Source: Mimachlamys varia (lineage: Eukaryota; Mollusca; Bivalvia; Pectinida; Pectinidae). Taken from it: a stretch of 64,000 nucleotides of DNA. Under the pieces are notes generated by a model. The model saw nothing but the letters and a program-made list of their open reading frames with translations, did no database searches and was not told the DNA's origin. Positions 53,301 to 64,000 of the stretch are shown here, piece by piece (the first letter of the stretch is position 1; every line of letters begins with the position of its first letter). The position numbers and the translations under genes are program-made. The DNA is taken from the NCBI GenBank assembly GCA_947623455.1, contig OX392543.1:15436757-15500756 (forward strand). The letters run 5' to 3'.

Positions 53301-56300
53301 TCAGGAAATCAAATTAGGAATATATATCCGTAATTATCGTTCTATAAGTCAAGCTAGGAACACAAAAGATGAATATATGATCCGAAATATGTACTTTGAA
53401 ATATGTACTATAGACATGTTAAAGAAAGACGGTCCTGAGCGGGGACATCCTGATCGGGAAATCAAATTAGGAATATATATCCGTTATTATCGTTCTATAA
53501 GTCAAGCTAGGAACACAAAATATGAATATATGTGTGACTACCATTATAAATGCGAAATCCGTAATATGTACTTTGGAATATGTACTATAGACATCTTAGA
53601 GAAAGTCGGTCCTGAGCGGGGACATGCTGATCAGGAAATCGAAATAGGAATATATATCCGTTATTTTCGTTCTATAAGTCAAGCTAGGAACACAAAAGAT
53701 GAATATATGTGTGACTACCATTATAAATGCGAAATCCGTAATATGTACTTTGAAATATGTACTATAGACATGTTAAAAGAAAGACGGTCCTGAGCGGGGG
53801 CATCCTGATCAGGAAATCAAAATAGGAATGTATACCCGTTATTATCGTTCTATAAGTCAAGCTAGGAACACAAAAGATGAATATATGTGTGACTACCATT
53901 ATAAATGCGAAATCCGTAATATGTACTTTGAAATATGTACTATAGACATGTTAAAAGAAAGACAGTCCTGAGCGGGGACATCCTGATCAGGAAATCAAAT
54001 TCGGAATAATTCTCGTTATTTCCAGTCATCTACTTAAGTCTGGCATGGAATCGGTCAAAATATGTGTTACAATGATAATAAATGCGAAATCCGTCATATG
54101 AACGACAAAATGAGTAATTATGACATTTTATAAGAAAGACGGTCCTGAGCGGGGACATGCTGATCAGGAAATCAAAATTTGGAATAATTCCCGTTATTTC
54201 ACAATCATCTAGTTAAGTCTGGCATGGAATCGGTCAAAATATGTGTTACAATGATAATAAATGCGAAATCCATAACATGAACGACGACATTCTTAATAAA
54301 GACAGCTTTAAAAAAGACGGCCCTGAGCGGGGACATGCTGATCAGGAAATCAAATTAGGAATATACATCCGTTATTATCGTTCTATAAGTCAAACTAGGA
54401 ACACAAAAGATGAATATATGTGTGACTACCATTACTAATGCGAAATCCTTAATATTTACTTTGAAATATGTACTATAGACATGTTAAAAGAAAGACGGTC
54501 CTGAGCGGGGACATCCTGATCAGGAAATCAAATTAGGAATATATATCCGTAATTATCGTTCTATAAGTCAAGCTAGGAACACAAAAGATGAATATATGAT
54601 CCGAAATATGTACTTTGAAATATGTACTATAGACATGTTAAAGAAAGACGGTCCTGAGCGGGGACATCCTGATCGGGAAATCAAATTAGGAATATATATC
54701 CGTTATTATCGTTCTATAAGTCAAGCTAGGAACACAAAATATGAATATATGTGTGACTACCATTATAAATGTGAAATCCGTAATATGTACTTTGGAATGT
54801 GTACTATAGACATCTTAGAGAAAGTCGGTCCTGAGCGGGGACATGCTGATCAGGAAATCGAAATAGGAATATATATCCGTTATTTTCGTTCTATAAGTCA
54901 AGCTAGGAACACAAAAGATGAATATATGTGTGACTACCATTATAAATGCGAAATCCGTAATATTTACTTTGAAATATGTACTATAGACATGTTAAAAGAA
55001 AGACGGTCCTGAGCGGGGACATCCTGATCAGGAAATCAAATTCGGAATAATTCTCGTTATTTCCAGTCATCTACTTAAGTCTGGCATGGAATCGGTCAAA
55101 ATATGTGTTACAATGATAATAAATGCGAAATCCGTCATATGAACGACAAAATGAGTAATTATGACATTTTATAAGAAAGACGGTCCTGAGCAGGGACATG
55201 CTGATCAGGAAATCAAAATTTGGAATAATTCCCGTTATTTCACAATCATCTAGTTAAGTCTGGCATGGAATCGGTCAAAATATGTGTTACAATGATAATA
55301 AATGCGAAATCCATAACATGAACGACGACATTCTTAATAAAGACAGCTTTAAAAAAGACGGCCCTGAGCGGGGACATGCTGATCAGGAAATCAAATTAGG
55401 AATATACATCCGTTATTATCGTTCTATAAGTCAAACTAGGAACACAAAAGATGAATATATGTGTGACTACCATTACTAATGCGAAATCCTTAATATTTAC
55501 TTTGAAATATGTACTATAGACATGTTAAAAGAAAGACGGTCCTGAGCGGGGACATGCTGATCAGGAAATCAAATTAGGAATATAAATCCGTAATTATCGT
55601 TCTATAAGTCAAGCTAGGAACACAAAAGATGAATATATGATCCGAAATATGTACTTTGAAATATGTACTATAGACATGTTAAAGAAAGACGGTCCTGAGC
55701 GGGGACATCCTGATCGGGAAATCAAATTAGGAATATATATCCGTTATTATCGTTCTATAAGTCAAGCTAGGAACACAAAATATGAATATATGTGTGACTA
55801 CCATTATAAATGCGAAATCCGTAATATGTACTTTGGAATGTGTACTATAGACATCTTAGAGAAAGTCGGTCCTGAGCGGGGACATGCTGATCAGGAAATC
55901 GAAATAGGAATATATATCCGTTATTTTCGTTCTATAAGTCAAGCTAGGAACACAAAAGATGAATATATGTGTGACTACCATTATAAATGCGAAATCCGTA
56001 ATATTTACTTTGAAATATGTACTATAGACATGTTAAAAGAAAGACGGTCCTGAGCGGGGGCATCCTGATCAGGAAATCAAAATAGGAATGTATACCCGTT
56101 ATTATCGTTCTATAAATCAAGCTAGGAACACAAAAGATGAATATATGTGTGACTACCATTATAAATGCGAAATCCGTAATATTTACTTTGAAATATGTAC
56201 TATAGACATGTTAAAAGAAAGACGGTCCTGAGCGGGGACATCCTGATCAGGAAATCAAATTCGGAATAATTCTCGTTATTTCCAGTCATCTACTTAAGTC

Positions 56301-59300
56301 TGGCATGGAATCGGTCAAAATATGTGTTACAATGATAATAAATGCGAAATCCGTCATATGAACGACAAAATAAGTAATTATGACATTTTATAAGAAAGGC
56401 GGTCCTGAGCGGGGACATGCTGATCAGGAAATCAAAATTTGGAATAATTCCCGTTATTTCACAATCATCTAGTTAAGTCTGGCATGGAATCGGTCAAAAT
56501 ATGTGTTACAATGATAATAAATGCGAAATCCATAACATGAACGACGACATTCTTAATAAAGACAGCTTTAAAAAAGACGGCCCTGAGCGGGGACATGCTG
56601 ATCAGGAAATCAAATTAGGAATATATATCCGTTATTATCGTTCTATAAGTCAAACTAGGAACACAAAAGATGAATATATGTGTGACTACCATTACTAATG
56701 CGAAATCCTTAATATTTACTTTGAAATATGTACTATAGACATGTTAAAAGAAGGACGGTCCTGAGCGGGGACATGCTGATCAGGAAATCAAATTAGGAAT
56801 ATATATCCGTAATTATCGTTCTATAAGTCAAGCTAGGAACACAAAAGATGAATATATGATCCGAAATATGTACTTTGAAATATGTACTATAGACATGTTA
56901 AAGAAAGACGGTCCTGAGCGGGGACATCCTGATCGGGAAATCAAATTAGGAATATATATCCGTTATTATCGTTCTATAAGTCAAGCTAGGAACACAAAAG
57001 ATGAACATATGATCCGAAATATGTACTTTGAAATATGTACTATAGACATGTTAAAAGAAAGACGGTCCTGAGCGGGGACATCCTGATCAGGAAATCAAAT
57101 TCGGAATAATTCTCGTTATTTCCAGTCATCTACTTAAGTCTGGCATGGAATCGGTCAAAATATGTGTTACAATGATAATAAATGCGAAATCCATAACATG
57201 AACGACGACATTCTTAATAAAGACAGCTTTAAAAAAGACGGCCCTGAGCGGGGACATGCTGATCAGGAAATCAAATTAGGAATATACATCCGTTATTATC
57301 GTTCTATAAGTCAAACTAGGAACACAAAAGATGAATATATGTGTGACTACCATTATAAATGCGAAATCCGTAATATGTACTTTGAAATATGTACTATAGA
57401 CATGTTAAAAGAAAGACGGTCCTGAGCGGGGACATGCTGATCAGGAAATCAAATTAGGAATATATATCCGTTATTATCGTTCTATAAGTCAAACTAGGAA
57501 CACAAAAGATGAATATATGTGTGACTACCATTACTAATGCGAAATCCTTAATATTTACTTTGAAATATGTACTATAGACATGTTAAAAGAAAGACGGTCC
57601 TGAGCGGGGACATGCTGATCAGGAAATCAAATTAGGAATATATATCCGTAATTATCGTTCTATAAGTCAAGCTAGGAACACAAAAGATGAACATATGATC
57701 CGAAATATGTACTTTGAAATATGTACTATAGACATGTTAAAGAAAGACGGTCCTGAGCGGGGACATCCTGATCGGGAAATCAAATTAGGAATATATATCC
57801 GTTATTATCGTTCTATAAGTCAAGCTAGGAACACAAAATATGAATATATGTGTGACTACCATTATAAATGTGAAATCCGTAATATGTACTTTGGAATGTG
57901 TACTATAGACATCTTAGAGAAAGTCGGTCCTGAGCGGGGACATGCTGATCAGGAAATCGAAATAGGAATATATATCCGTTATTTTCGTTCTATAAGTCAA
58001 GCTAGGAACACAAAAGATGAATATATGTGTGACTACCATTATAAATGCGAAATCCGTAATATTTACTTTGAAATATGTACTATAGACATGTTAAAAGAAA
58101 GACGGTCCTGAGCGGGGGCATCCTGATCAGGAAATCAAAATAGGAATGTATATCCGTAATTATCGTTCTATAAGTCAAGCTAGGAACACAAAAGATGAAT
58201 ATATGATCCGAAATATGTACTTTGAAATATGTACTATAGACATGTTAAAGAAAGACGGTCCTGAGCGGGGACATCCTGATCGGGAAATCAAATTAGGAAT
58301 ATATATCCGTTATTATCGTTCTATAAGTCAAGCTAGGAACACAAAATATGAATATATGTGTGACTACCATTATAAATGCGAAATCCGTAATATGTACTTT
58401 GGAATATGTACTATAGACATCTTAGAGAAAGTCGGTCCTGAGCGGGGACATGCTGATCAGGAAATCGAAATAGGAATATATATCCGTTATTTTCGTTCTA
58501 TAAGTCAAGCTAGGAACACAAAAGATGAATATATGTGTGACTACCATTATAAATGCGAAATCCGTAATATTTACTTTGAAATATGTACTATAGACATGTT
58601 AAAAGAAAGACGGTCCTGAGCGGGGACATCCTGATCAGGAAATCAAAATAGGAATATATATCCGTTATCATCGTTCTGTAAGTCAAGCTAGGAACACAAA
58701 AAATGAATATATGTGTGACTACCATTATAAATGCGAAATCCGTAATATGTACTTTGAAATATGTACTATAGACATGTTAAAAGAAAGACGGTCCTGAGCG
58801 GGGACATCCTGATCAGGAAATCAAATTCGGAATAATTCTCGTTATTTCCAGTCATCTACTTAAGTCTGGCATGGAATCGGTCAAAATATGTGTTACAATG
58901 ATAATAAATGCGAAATCCATAACATGAACGACGACATTCTTAATAAAGACAGCTTTAAAAAAGACGGCCCTGAGCGGGGACATGCTGATCAGGAAATCAA
59001 ATTAGGAATATATATCCGTTATTATCGTTCTATAAGTCAAACTAGGAACACAAAAGATGAATATATGTGTGACTACCATTATAAATGCGAAATCCGTAAT
59101 ATTTACTTTGAAATATGTACTATAGACATGTTAAAAGAAAGACGGTCCTGAGCGGGGACATCCTGATCAGGAAATCAAATTCGGAATAATTCTCGTTATT
59201 TCCAGTCATCTACTTAAGTCTGGCATGGAATCGGTCAAAATATGTGTTACAATGATAATAAATGCGAAATCCGTCATATGAACGACAAAATGAGTAATTA

Positions 59301-61055
59301 TGACATTTTATAAGAAAGACGGTCCTGAGCGGGGACATGCTGATCAGGAAATCAAAATTTGGAATAATTCCCGTTATTTCACAATCATCTAGTTAAGTCT
59401 GGCATGGAATCGGTCAAAATATGTGTTACAATGATAATAAATGCGAAATCCATAACATGAACGACGACATTCTTAATAAAGACAGCTTTAAAAAAGACGG
59501 CCCTGAGCGGGGACATGCTGATCAGGAAATCAAATTAGGAATATATATCCGTTATTATCGTTCTATAAGTCAAACTAGGAACACAAAAGATGAATATATG
59601 TGTGACTACCATTATAAATGCGAAATCCGTAATATTTACTTTGAAATATGTACTATAGACATGTTAAAAGAAAGACGGTCCTGAGCGGGGACATCCTGAT
59701 CAGGAAATCAAAATAGGAATATATATCCGTTATCATCGTTCTGTAAGTCAAGCTAGGAACACAAAAAATGAATATATGTGTGACTACCATTATAAATGCG
59801 AAATCCGTAATATGTACTTTGAAATATGTACTATAGACATGTTAAAAGAAAGACGGTCCTGAGCGGGGACATCCTGATCAGGAAATCAAATTCGGAATAA
59901 TTCTCGTTATTTCCAGTCATCTACTTAAGTCTGGCATGGAATCGGTCAAAATATGTGTTACAATGATAATAAATGCGAAATCCATAACATGAACGACGAC
60001 ATTCTTAATAAAGACAGCTTTAAAAAAGACGGCCCTGAGCGGGGACATGCTGATCAGGAAATCAAATTAGGAATATATATCCGTTATTATCGTTCTATAA
60101 GTCAAACTAGGAACACAAAAGATGAATATATGTGTGACTACCATTATAAATGCGAAATCCGTAATATTTACTTTGAAATATGTACTATAGACATGTTAAA
60201 AGAAAGACGGTCCTGAGCGGGGACATCCTGATCAGGAAATCAAATTCGGAATAATTCTCGTTATTTCCAGTCATCTACTTAAGTCTGGCATGGAATCGGT
60301 CAAAATATGTGTTACAATGATAATAAATGCGAAATCCGTCATATGAACGACAAAATGAGTAATTATGACATTTTATAAGAAAGACGGTCCTGAGCGGGGA
60401 CATGCTGATCAGGAAATCAAAATTTGGAATAATTCCCGTTATTTCACAATCATCTAGTTAAGTCTGGCATGGAATCGGTCAAAATATGTGTTACAATGAT
60501 AATAAATGCGAAATCCATAACATGAACGACGACATTCTTAATAAAGACAGCTTTAAAAAAGACGGCCCTGAGCGGGGACATGCTGATCAGGAAATCAAAT
60601 TAGGAATATATATCCGTTATTATCGTTCTATAAGTCAAACTAGGAACACAAAAGATGAATATATGTGCGACTACCATTACTAATGCGAAATCCTTAATAT
60701 TTACTTTGAAATATGTACTATAGACATGTTAAAAGAAAGACGGTCCTGAGCGGGGACATGCTGATCAGGAAATCAAATTAGGAATATATATCCGTAATTA
60801 TCGTTCTATAAGTCAAGCTAGGAACACAAAAGATGAACATATGATCCGAAATATGTACTTTGAAATATGTACTATAGACATGTTAAAGAAAGACGGTCCT
60901 GAGCGGGGACATCCTGATCAGGAAATCAAAATAAGAATATACACGTTATTATCGTTCTATAAGTCAAGCTAGGAACACAAAAGATGAATATATGTGTGAC
61001 TACCATTATAAATGCGATATCCGTAATATTTACTTTGAAATATGTACTATAATCT
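50360..61055 (+). repeat. Satellite DNA array, ~178-bp monomer, about 60 copies
   Basis: Each monomer has the conserved core gacggtcctgagcggggaca, tgctgatcaggaaatcaaa. The outer monomers on the left are diverged and the interior is homogeneous. Three monomer types alternate: A (ttaggaatatatatccgtta … acaaaagatgaatatatg), B (ttcggaataattctcgttat … gaacgacaaaatgagtaat) and C (gaacgacgacattcttaat … gacagctttaaaaaa). A shorter A variant lacks about 24 bp (joins gaatatatg to atccgaaatatg). Higher-order periods are seen: a C-type anchor recurs at 53022, 54241, 55282, 56501, 57162, 58888, 59421, 59953 and 60486. Confidence 0.97.
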
Positions 61056-61059
61056 AAAT

Positions 61060-62110
61060 TTATATGTCGAACTGAATAGTAACGAGAATATTATTGACAC
61101 AACTGATAAATCAATAAGTATGTCATTAAGATATAAATATATGTAAAACGTTTTATCAAGCAAAAATAAATGTATTACTTTTTAAGGAAATAAAATGGGG
61201 TTTATTTCCTTGTCACATATTCAGACATGAACAAATGTGGAAATTGAAATTGCTTTAATCGTTTGATCACTAGGATGACTGCTCAGACACTGATAAAATT
61301 TGTAATTTTATCTCCAGATGTTAACTGTCTGGAAAACCACATCTCAGAAGTGCCATTAGCCTCACCACATGAGCAATACTCGCCCTCATAACCACAGACT
61401 GGACAGTATCTTATCTGATAACTCATATATAGCTGACTGGTATAATGAATTATTGACCTTCAAATAAACACGAGGCATTCGAACTTTGGCGTTATCTGCT
61501 GTTCAGTGGGGTTAAACAATTATTTGTTGTGAATATTTGTAAAACAATTCAGAGCTCAATTCATAGGGAGTTATTCAAATGAATAAGGTTCTAACTAAAT
61601 CTAGAAACGATGTGTTATGAAGCCTGATAAAGATGTACTTTGCTCAAGATCGTATACAATATGCTGTTATAAATAATTTATAGTTAAAAGATAAAATACT
61701 TTTAAAAATGTTTAATTATATTTCATTACTACATTTCGTATAATACGTCATACTCAATGGGCTGGACCAGAGTTGAATGCGTTTATATGTATAGGGGAAA
61801 CCCCGTTTTTATATGGTAGTGTAGGTTCTAGGCTTCAAAATAAATTTGGGTTCTCGCTCAAAATCCCTATATAATTTTCCCAGCATGCCGCAAACGTTTT
61901 CTGTTGGGCGAGAAACCATAATGGTCATGTCCCGACCTTTCTTGAGAGATTTTGGCAAACTTATGTTGAGTTCAAATTCACTTGAAATATGAATATAAGA
62001 TAGTAAATCTAGTTTATAGGACAATAATTATCGAGTAAACGTACGCGTAGACTGTAAATATTTATGTATACATTTATTATAAAATTTGAAACACAAAGTG
62101 CCTACTCACG
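61060..62110. other. Right flank of the satellite, no gene
   Basis: AT-rich. The end block of repeat D1 (acaataattatcgagtaaac, gcgtagactgtaaatat) recurs at about 62015-62062. Confidence 0.4.
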
Positions 62111-62119
62111 GCCGAATAT

Positions 62120-64000
62120 ACTCTTTAGTAACATACAATCTTAAGTACGATAGACAAATTTCAACAAGACTACTTCTGTTGTGTCTGTAATCACTATCAC
62201 TTTCATTATTTTGATCTATTAATGTGAATGGAATAAACGCTCGATTTTATTTCAGGATTTGGCCTGCTCAGGACCGTATACGCTTACAGCTTTAGTGGCA
62301 GACTTTAGCAGAGAGTCATTCTTGTATGACATGTTCCGTCTTCCTCATTTAATACAAGTCTATTAGCTATATATTTTATTATCAATTTAAAAAAAAAAAA
62401 ATCAATGAATATATTAAAGGAAATCTTGGGAAAATATGTTATTTTCCAATAATGATGTACCCGACTTAGACCGTATACGATAAAAGAAGTGCAGTAACTT
62501 TACAAACGTTGGTTATTTCATCATTAAATACGTATACATTCCCCATTGCGTTTTTTGATCAGTTTGGTCCTGCTCAGGACCGAATTTATGCACACAACTC
62601 TTATATTACACGTAAAATAAAACACAAGGCTTAAATAATGTAGACAAAGTTTAATTATTACCAAAATCATCGTTACTTCTGCTTTGTCTGTAAGCACTGT
62701 CACTTTCATGTTTTTGATCCATTAATTCGAATGAAATGTTGGCATGTATAAGACATGTTCCGCCTTCCTCGTTTAATACGACAAGTCTATTAGATATATA
62801 CTTTGTTATGCTTAAACACTAAATGATTAAAAGACATATTGGGGAATATATGTTATTTCCTGATAATGCACACTAAAAGACGTGTTGTTTATATTAACCA
62901 TGTCTTCAATGATGAAATGATATTTCCATTTCAAAATCTTAATGACACTTCTTTTTTCCGTGGGCTTCTCGAACGTGGGTTATTTCATGAGTAAATACGG
63001 AATGCACCCAATGCACACAGGGAGTAAAATACATCAGCAAGTTTGTTTTGGTCTGTTGGGGGAAATGGTTAATGGTGTAACTCTATAGAAGCCGCAATCA
63101 TTATGTAAATGATTTAAAATTCGCTCCGGCATCAGCAGGGAAAAAAGGCACGGTAATTAATGATGTAACTTGATACATGCTGTATAGTTTCACGGCAGTA
63201 AAGAGTCTGCCGTTATCGTCGTTCATAAATCAGGTCAAGCTATTGTTTAGAAAATCCAGGGTCCTGGTGTACTTGGGATTAAAGATAGAGTTGTCGCAAA
63301 ACCTGAATAATAGGCTTTTATTTTCACAAATGTGTGTTTTTATTCAAAAGAAAGACTATCTAAATTCAACTGAAATCCTAAACCAAATGACTGCCATCGG
63401 TTTTTCAGTTGGAGCGATATCCATTTCATTTACAAATAAAGATATAATTTTAGAAACCTATTTTTACTTTTTAAAACACTAAAGTAAAACAGTATTTTAA
63501 TTGCATAGTTTAATGTTATCTTGTTAAGTAACTATTTCATAGATACCACATTTCAAGTTACTCGCTGATTTTTTCATAATATTTCACAATCTCCTATAAC
63601 ACATAAAACAATTATAGTTAGTACATTTTCATATCTGATGTGTATCATGTTACTTAAGAATGTATGTTAAAATATTAAAAGCAGTGATATTGCACGGACT
63701 CCATTACATGAGAGTACTTTCAATATCAAATTGAGTTTGCCCAGGATCGTTTTTTTTTAAAAAGGACAGCAACTTGTTATTATACTTTTCATTTCTGTGA
63801 ACTTTGCGAACGTGCGTTATTTCATAATTTACTACAGATAAATTACCCATGGTGTTTTCTGATCAGCGTATCCCAGCTCAGGACGAAACTCTTATATAGT
63901 ATGAAACACCATGTTTAATACTGTAGACAATACTGTGGACACAATTTAACGAGTCTGCTTCTGTTTTGTCTGTAAGCACTCTCACTTTCATGTTTCTGAT
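62120..64000 (-). repeat. ~460-bp diverged repeat related to the satellite core, inverted
   Basis: Three partial copies begin near 62140, 62640 and 63925. Each has acttctg(t/c)tttgtctgtaa, cactttcatg(t)tttttgatc, gacatgttccgtcttcctc and aagtctattagatatata in order. They are joined by segments with tgatcag … gtcctgctcaggacc (62556-62581) or ctgatcagcgtatcccagct (63859-63878), which is the satellite core read on the other strand. No ORF supported. Confidence 0.7.
63848..63913 (+). ncRNA. Hammerhead-like fold, core disrupted
   Basis: CAUGGUGUUU pairs with AAACACCAUG; between them are CUGAUCA (63859-63865; canonical CUGANGA has G in place of this C), a stem-loop ending GGAC, GAAA (63885-63888), a 3-bp stem ACU/AGU and GUA. 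One extra base separates GUA from stem I. The order and spacing are those of a hammerhead, but G8 is replaced, so cleavage is unlikely. Confidence 0.4.

Noticed and set aside
53022..60683. Repeated open frames of 65-157 codons in the satellite (e.g. RNMYFEICTIDMLKKDGPERG)
   Set aside because: They follow the monomer phase, arise where monomers are a multiple of three long, share one nucleotide pattern with non-open monomers, and lack initiation context or domain similarity.
50360..61055. CRISPR-like array
   Set aside because: Units are ~178 bp, conserved throughout rather than repeat-plus-unique-spacer, and the context is eukaryotic.
50360..61055. Active hammerhead in each satellite monomer (minus strand CTGATCAG…GGACC)
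   Set aside because: G8 is replaced and GAAA is absent in the monomers; only a distant resemblance to the 63.85-kb fold remains.
63177..63482. 101-codon plus-strand frame
   Set aside because: AT-rich, no similarity recognised, no splice partners; most likely chance.

Overview
The window looks like a piece of a lophotrochozoan, most likely bivalve mollusc, nuclear genome. It is AT-rich, has long non-coding stretches and a gene split by introns of up to about 17 kb. It is crowded with bivalve-type repeats: CR1-like LINEs with a 2A-like motif, an Ngaro retrotransposon, tRNA-derived SINEs, hammerhead-bearing repeats, MITEs and a ~178-bp satellite. Nothing looks bacterial or viral. The taxonomic call is inference.

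Layout. 0-12.4 kb: a probable terminal exon of an unidentified plus-strand gene (1832-1929), then minisatellites, foldback elements and MITEs. 12.5-23.7 kb: a near full-length CR1-like LINE (minus strand, 8-bp target-site duplication) interrupted between its endonuclease and RT domains by a 7.7-kb Ngaro element. That element has complete A-internal-B-A-B split direct repeats and open gag, RT/RNase H, tyrosine recombinase and SGNH-hydrolase ORFs. 24.2-47.1 kb: one host gene on the minus strand, a non-alpha nicotinic-type Cys-loop receptor subunit of about 445 residues. It can be rebuilt from six exons with compatible phases; intron 1 (17 kb) and intron 5 (3.2 kb) are full of repeats, including two 5'-truncated LINE copies inserted antisense to the gene. 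50.36-61.05 kb: a ~178-bp satellite of about 60 monomers with higher-order periods. 61-64 kb: diverged inverted relatives of the satellite core.

Most interesting. Within intron 1, two direct repeats each carry a minus-strand hammerhead ribozyme with all core nucleotides intact (37793-37836 and 40080-40121). A LINE with an 11-bp target-site duplication separates them; subtracting it leaves the two cleavage sites 379 nt apart, the arrangement expected of a tandem retrozyme that releases a unit-length circular RNA. Two decayed hammerheads (about 36.75 and 31.53 kb) and a more distant hammerhead-like fold at 63.85 kb suggest a longer history. The 63.85-kb fold shares its core segment with the satellite.

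The only host genes supported are the receptor and the single unidentified exon. The other coding-looking sequence belongs to mobile elements or is an accident of tandem repeats.
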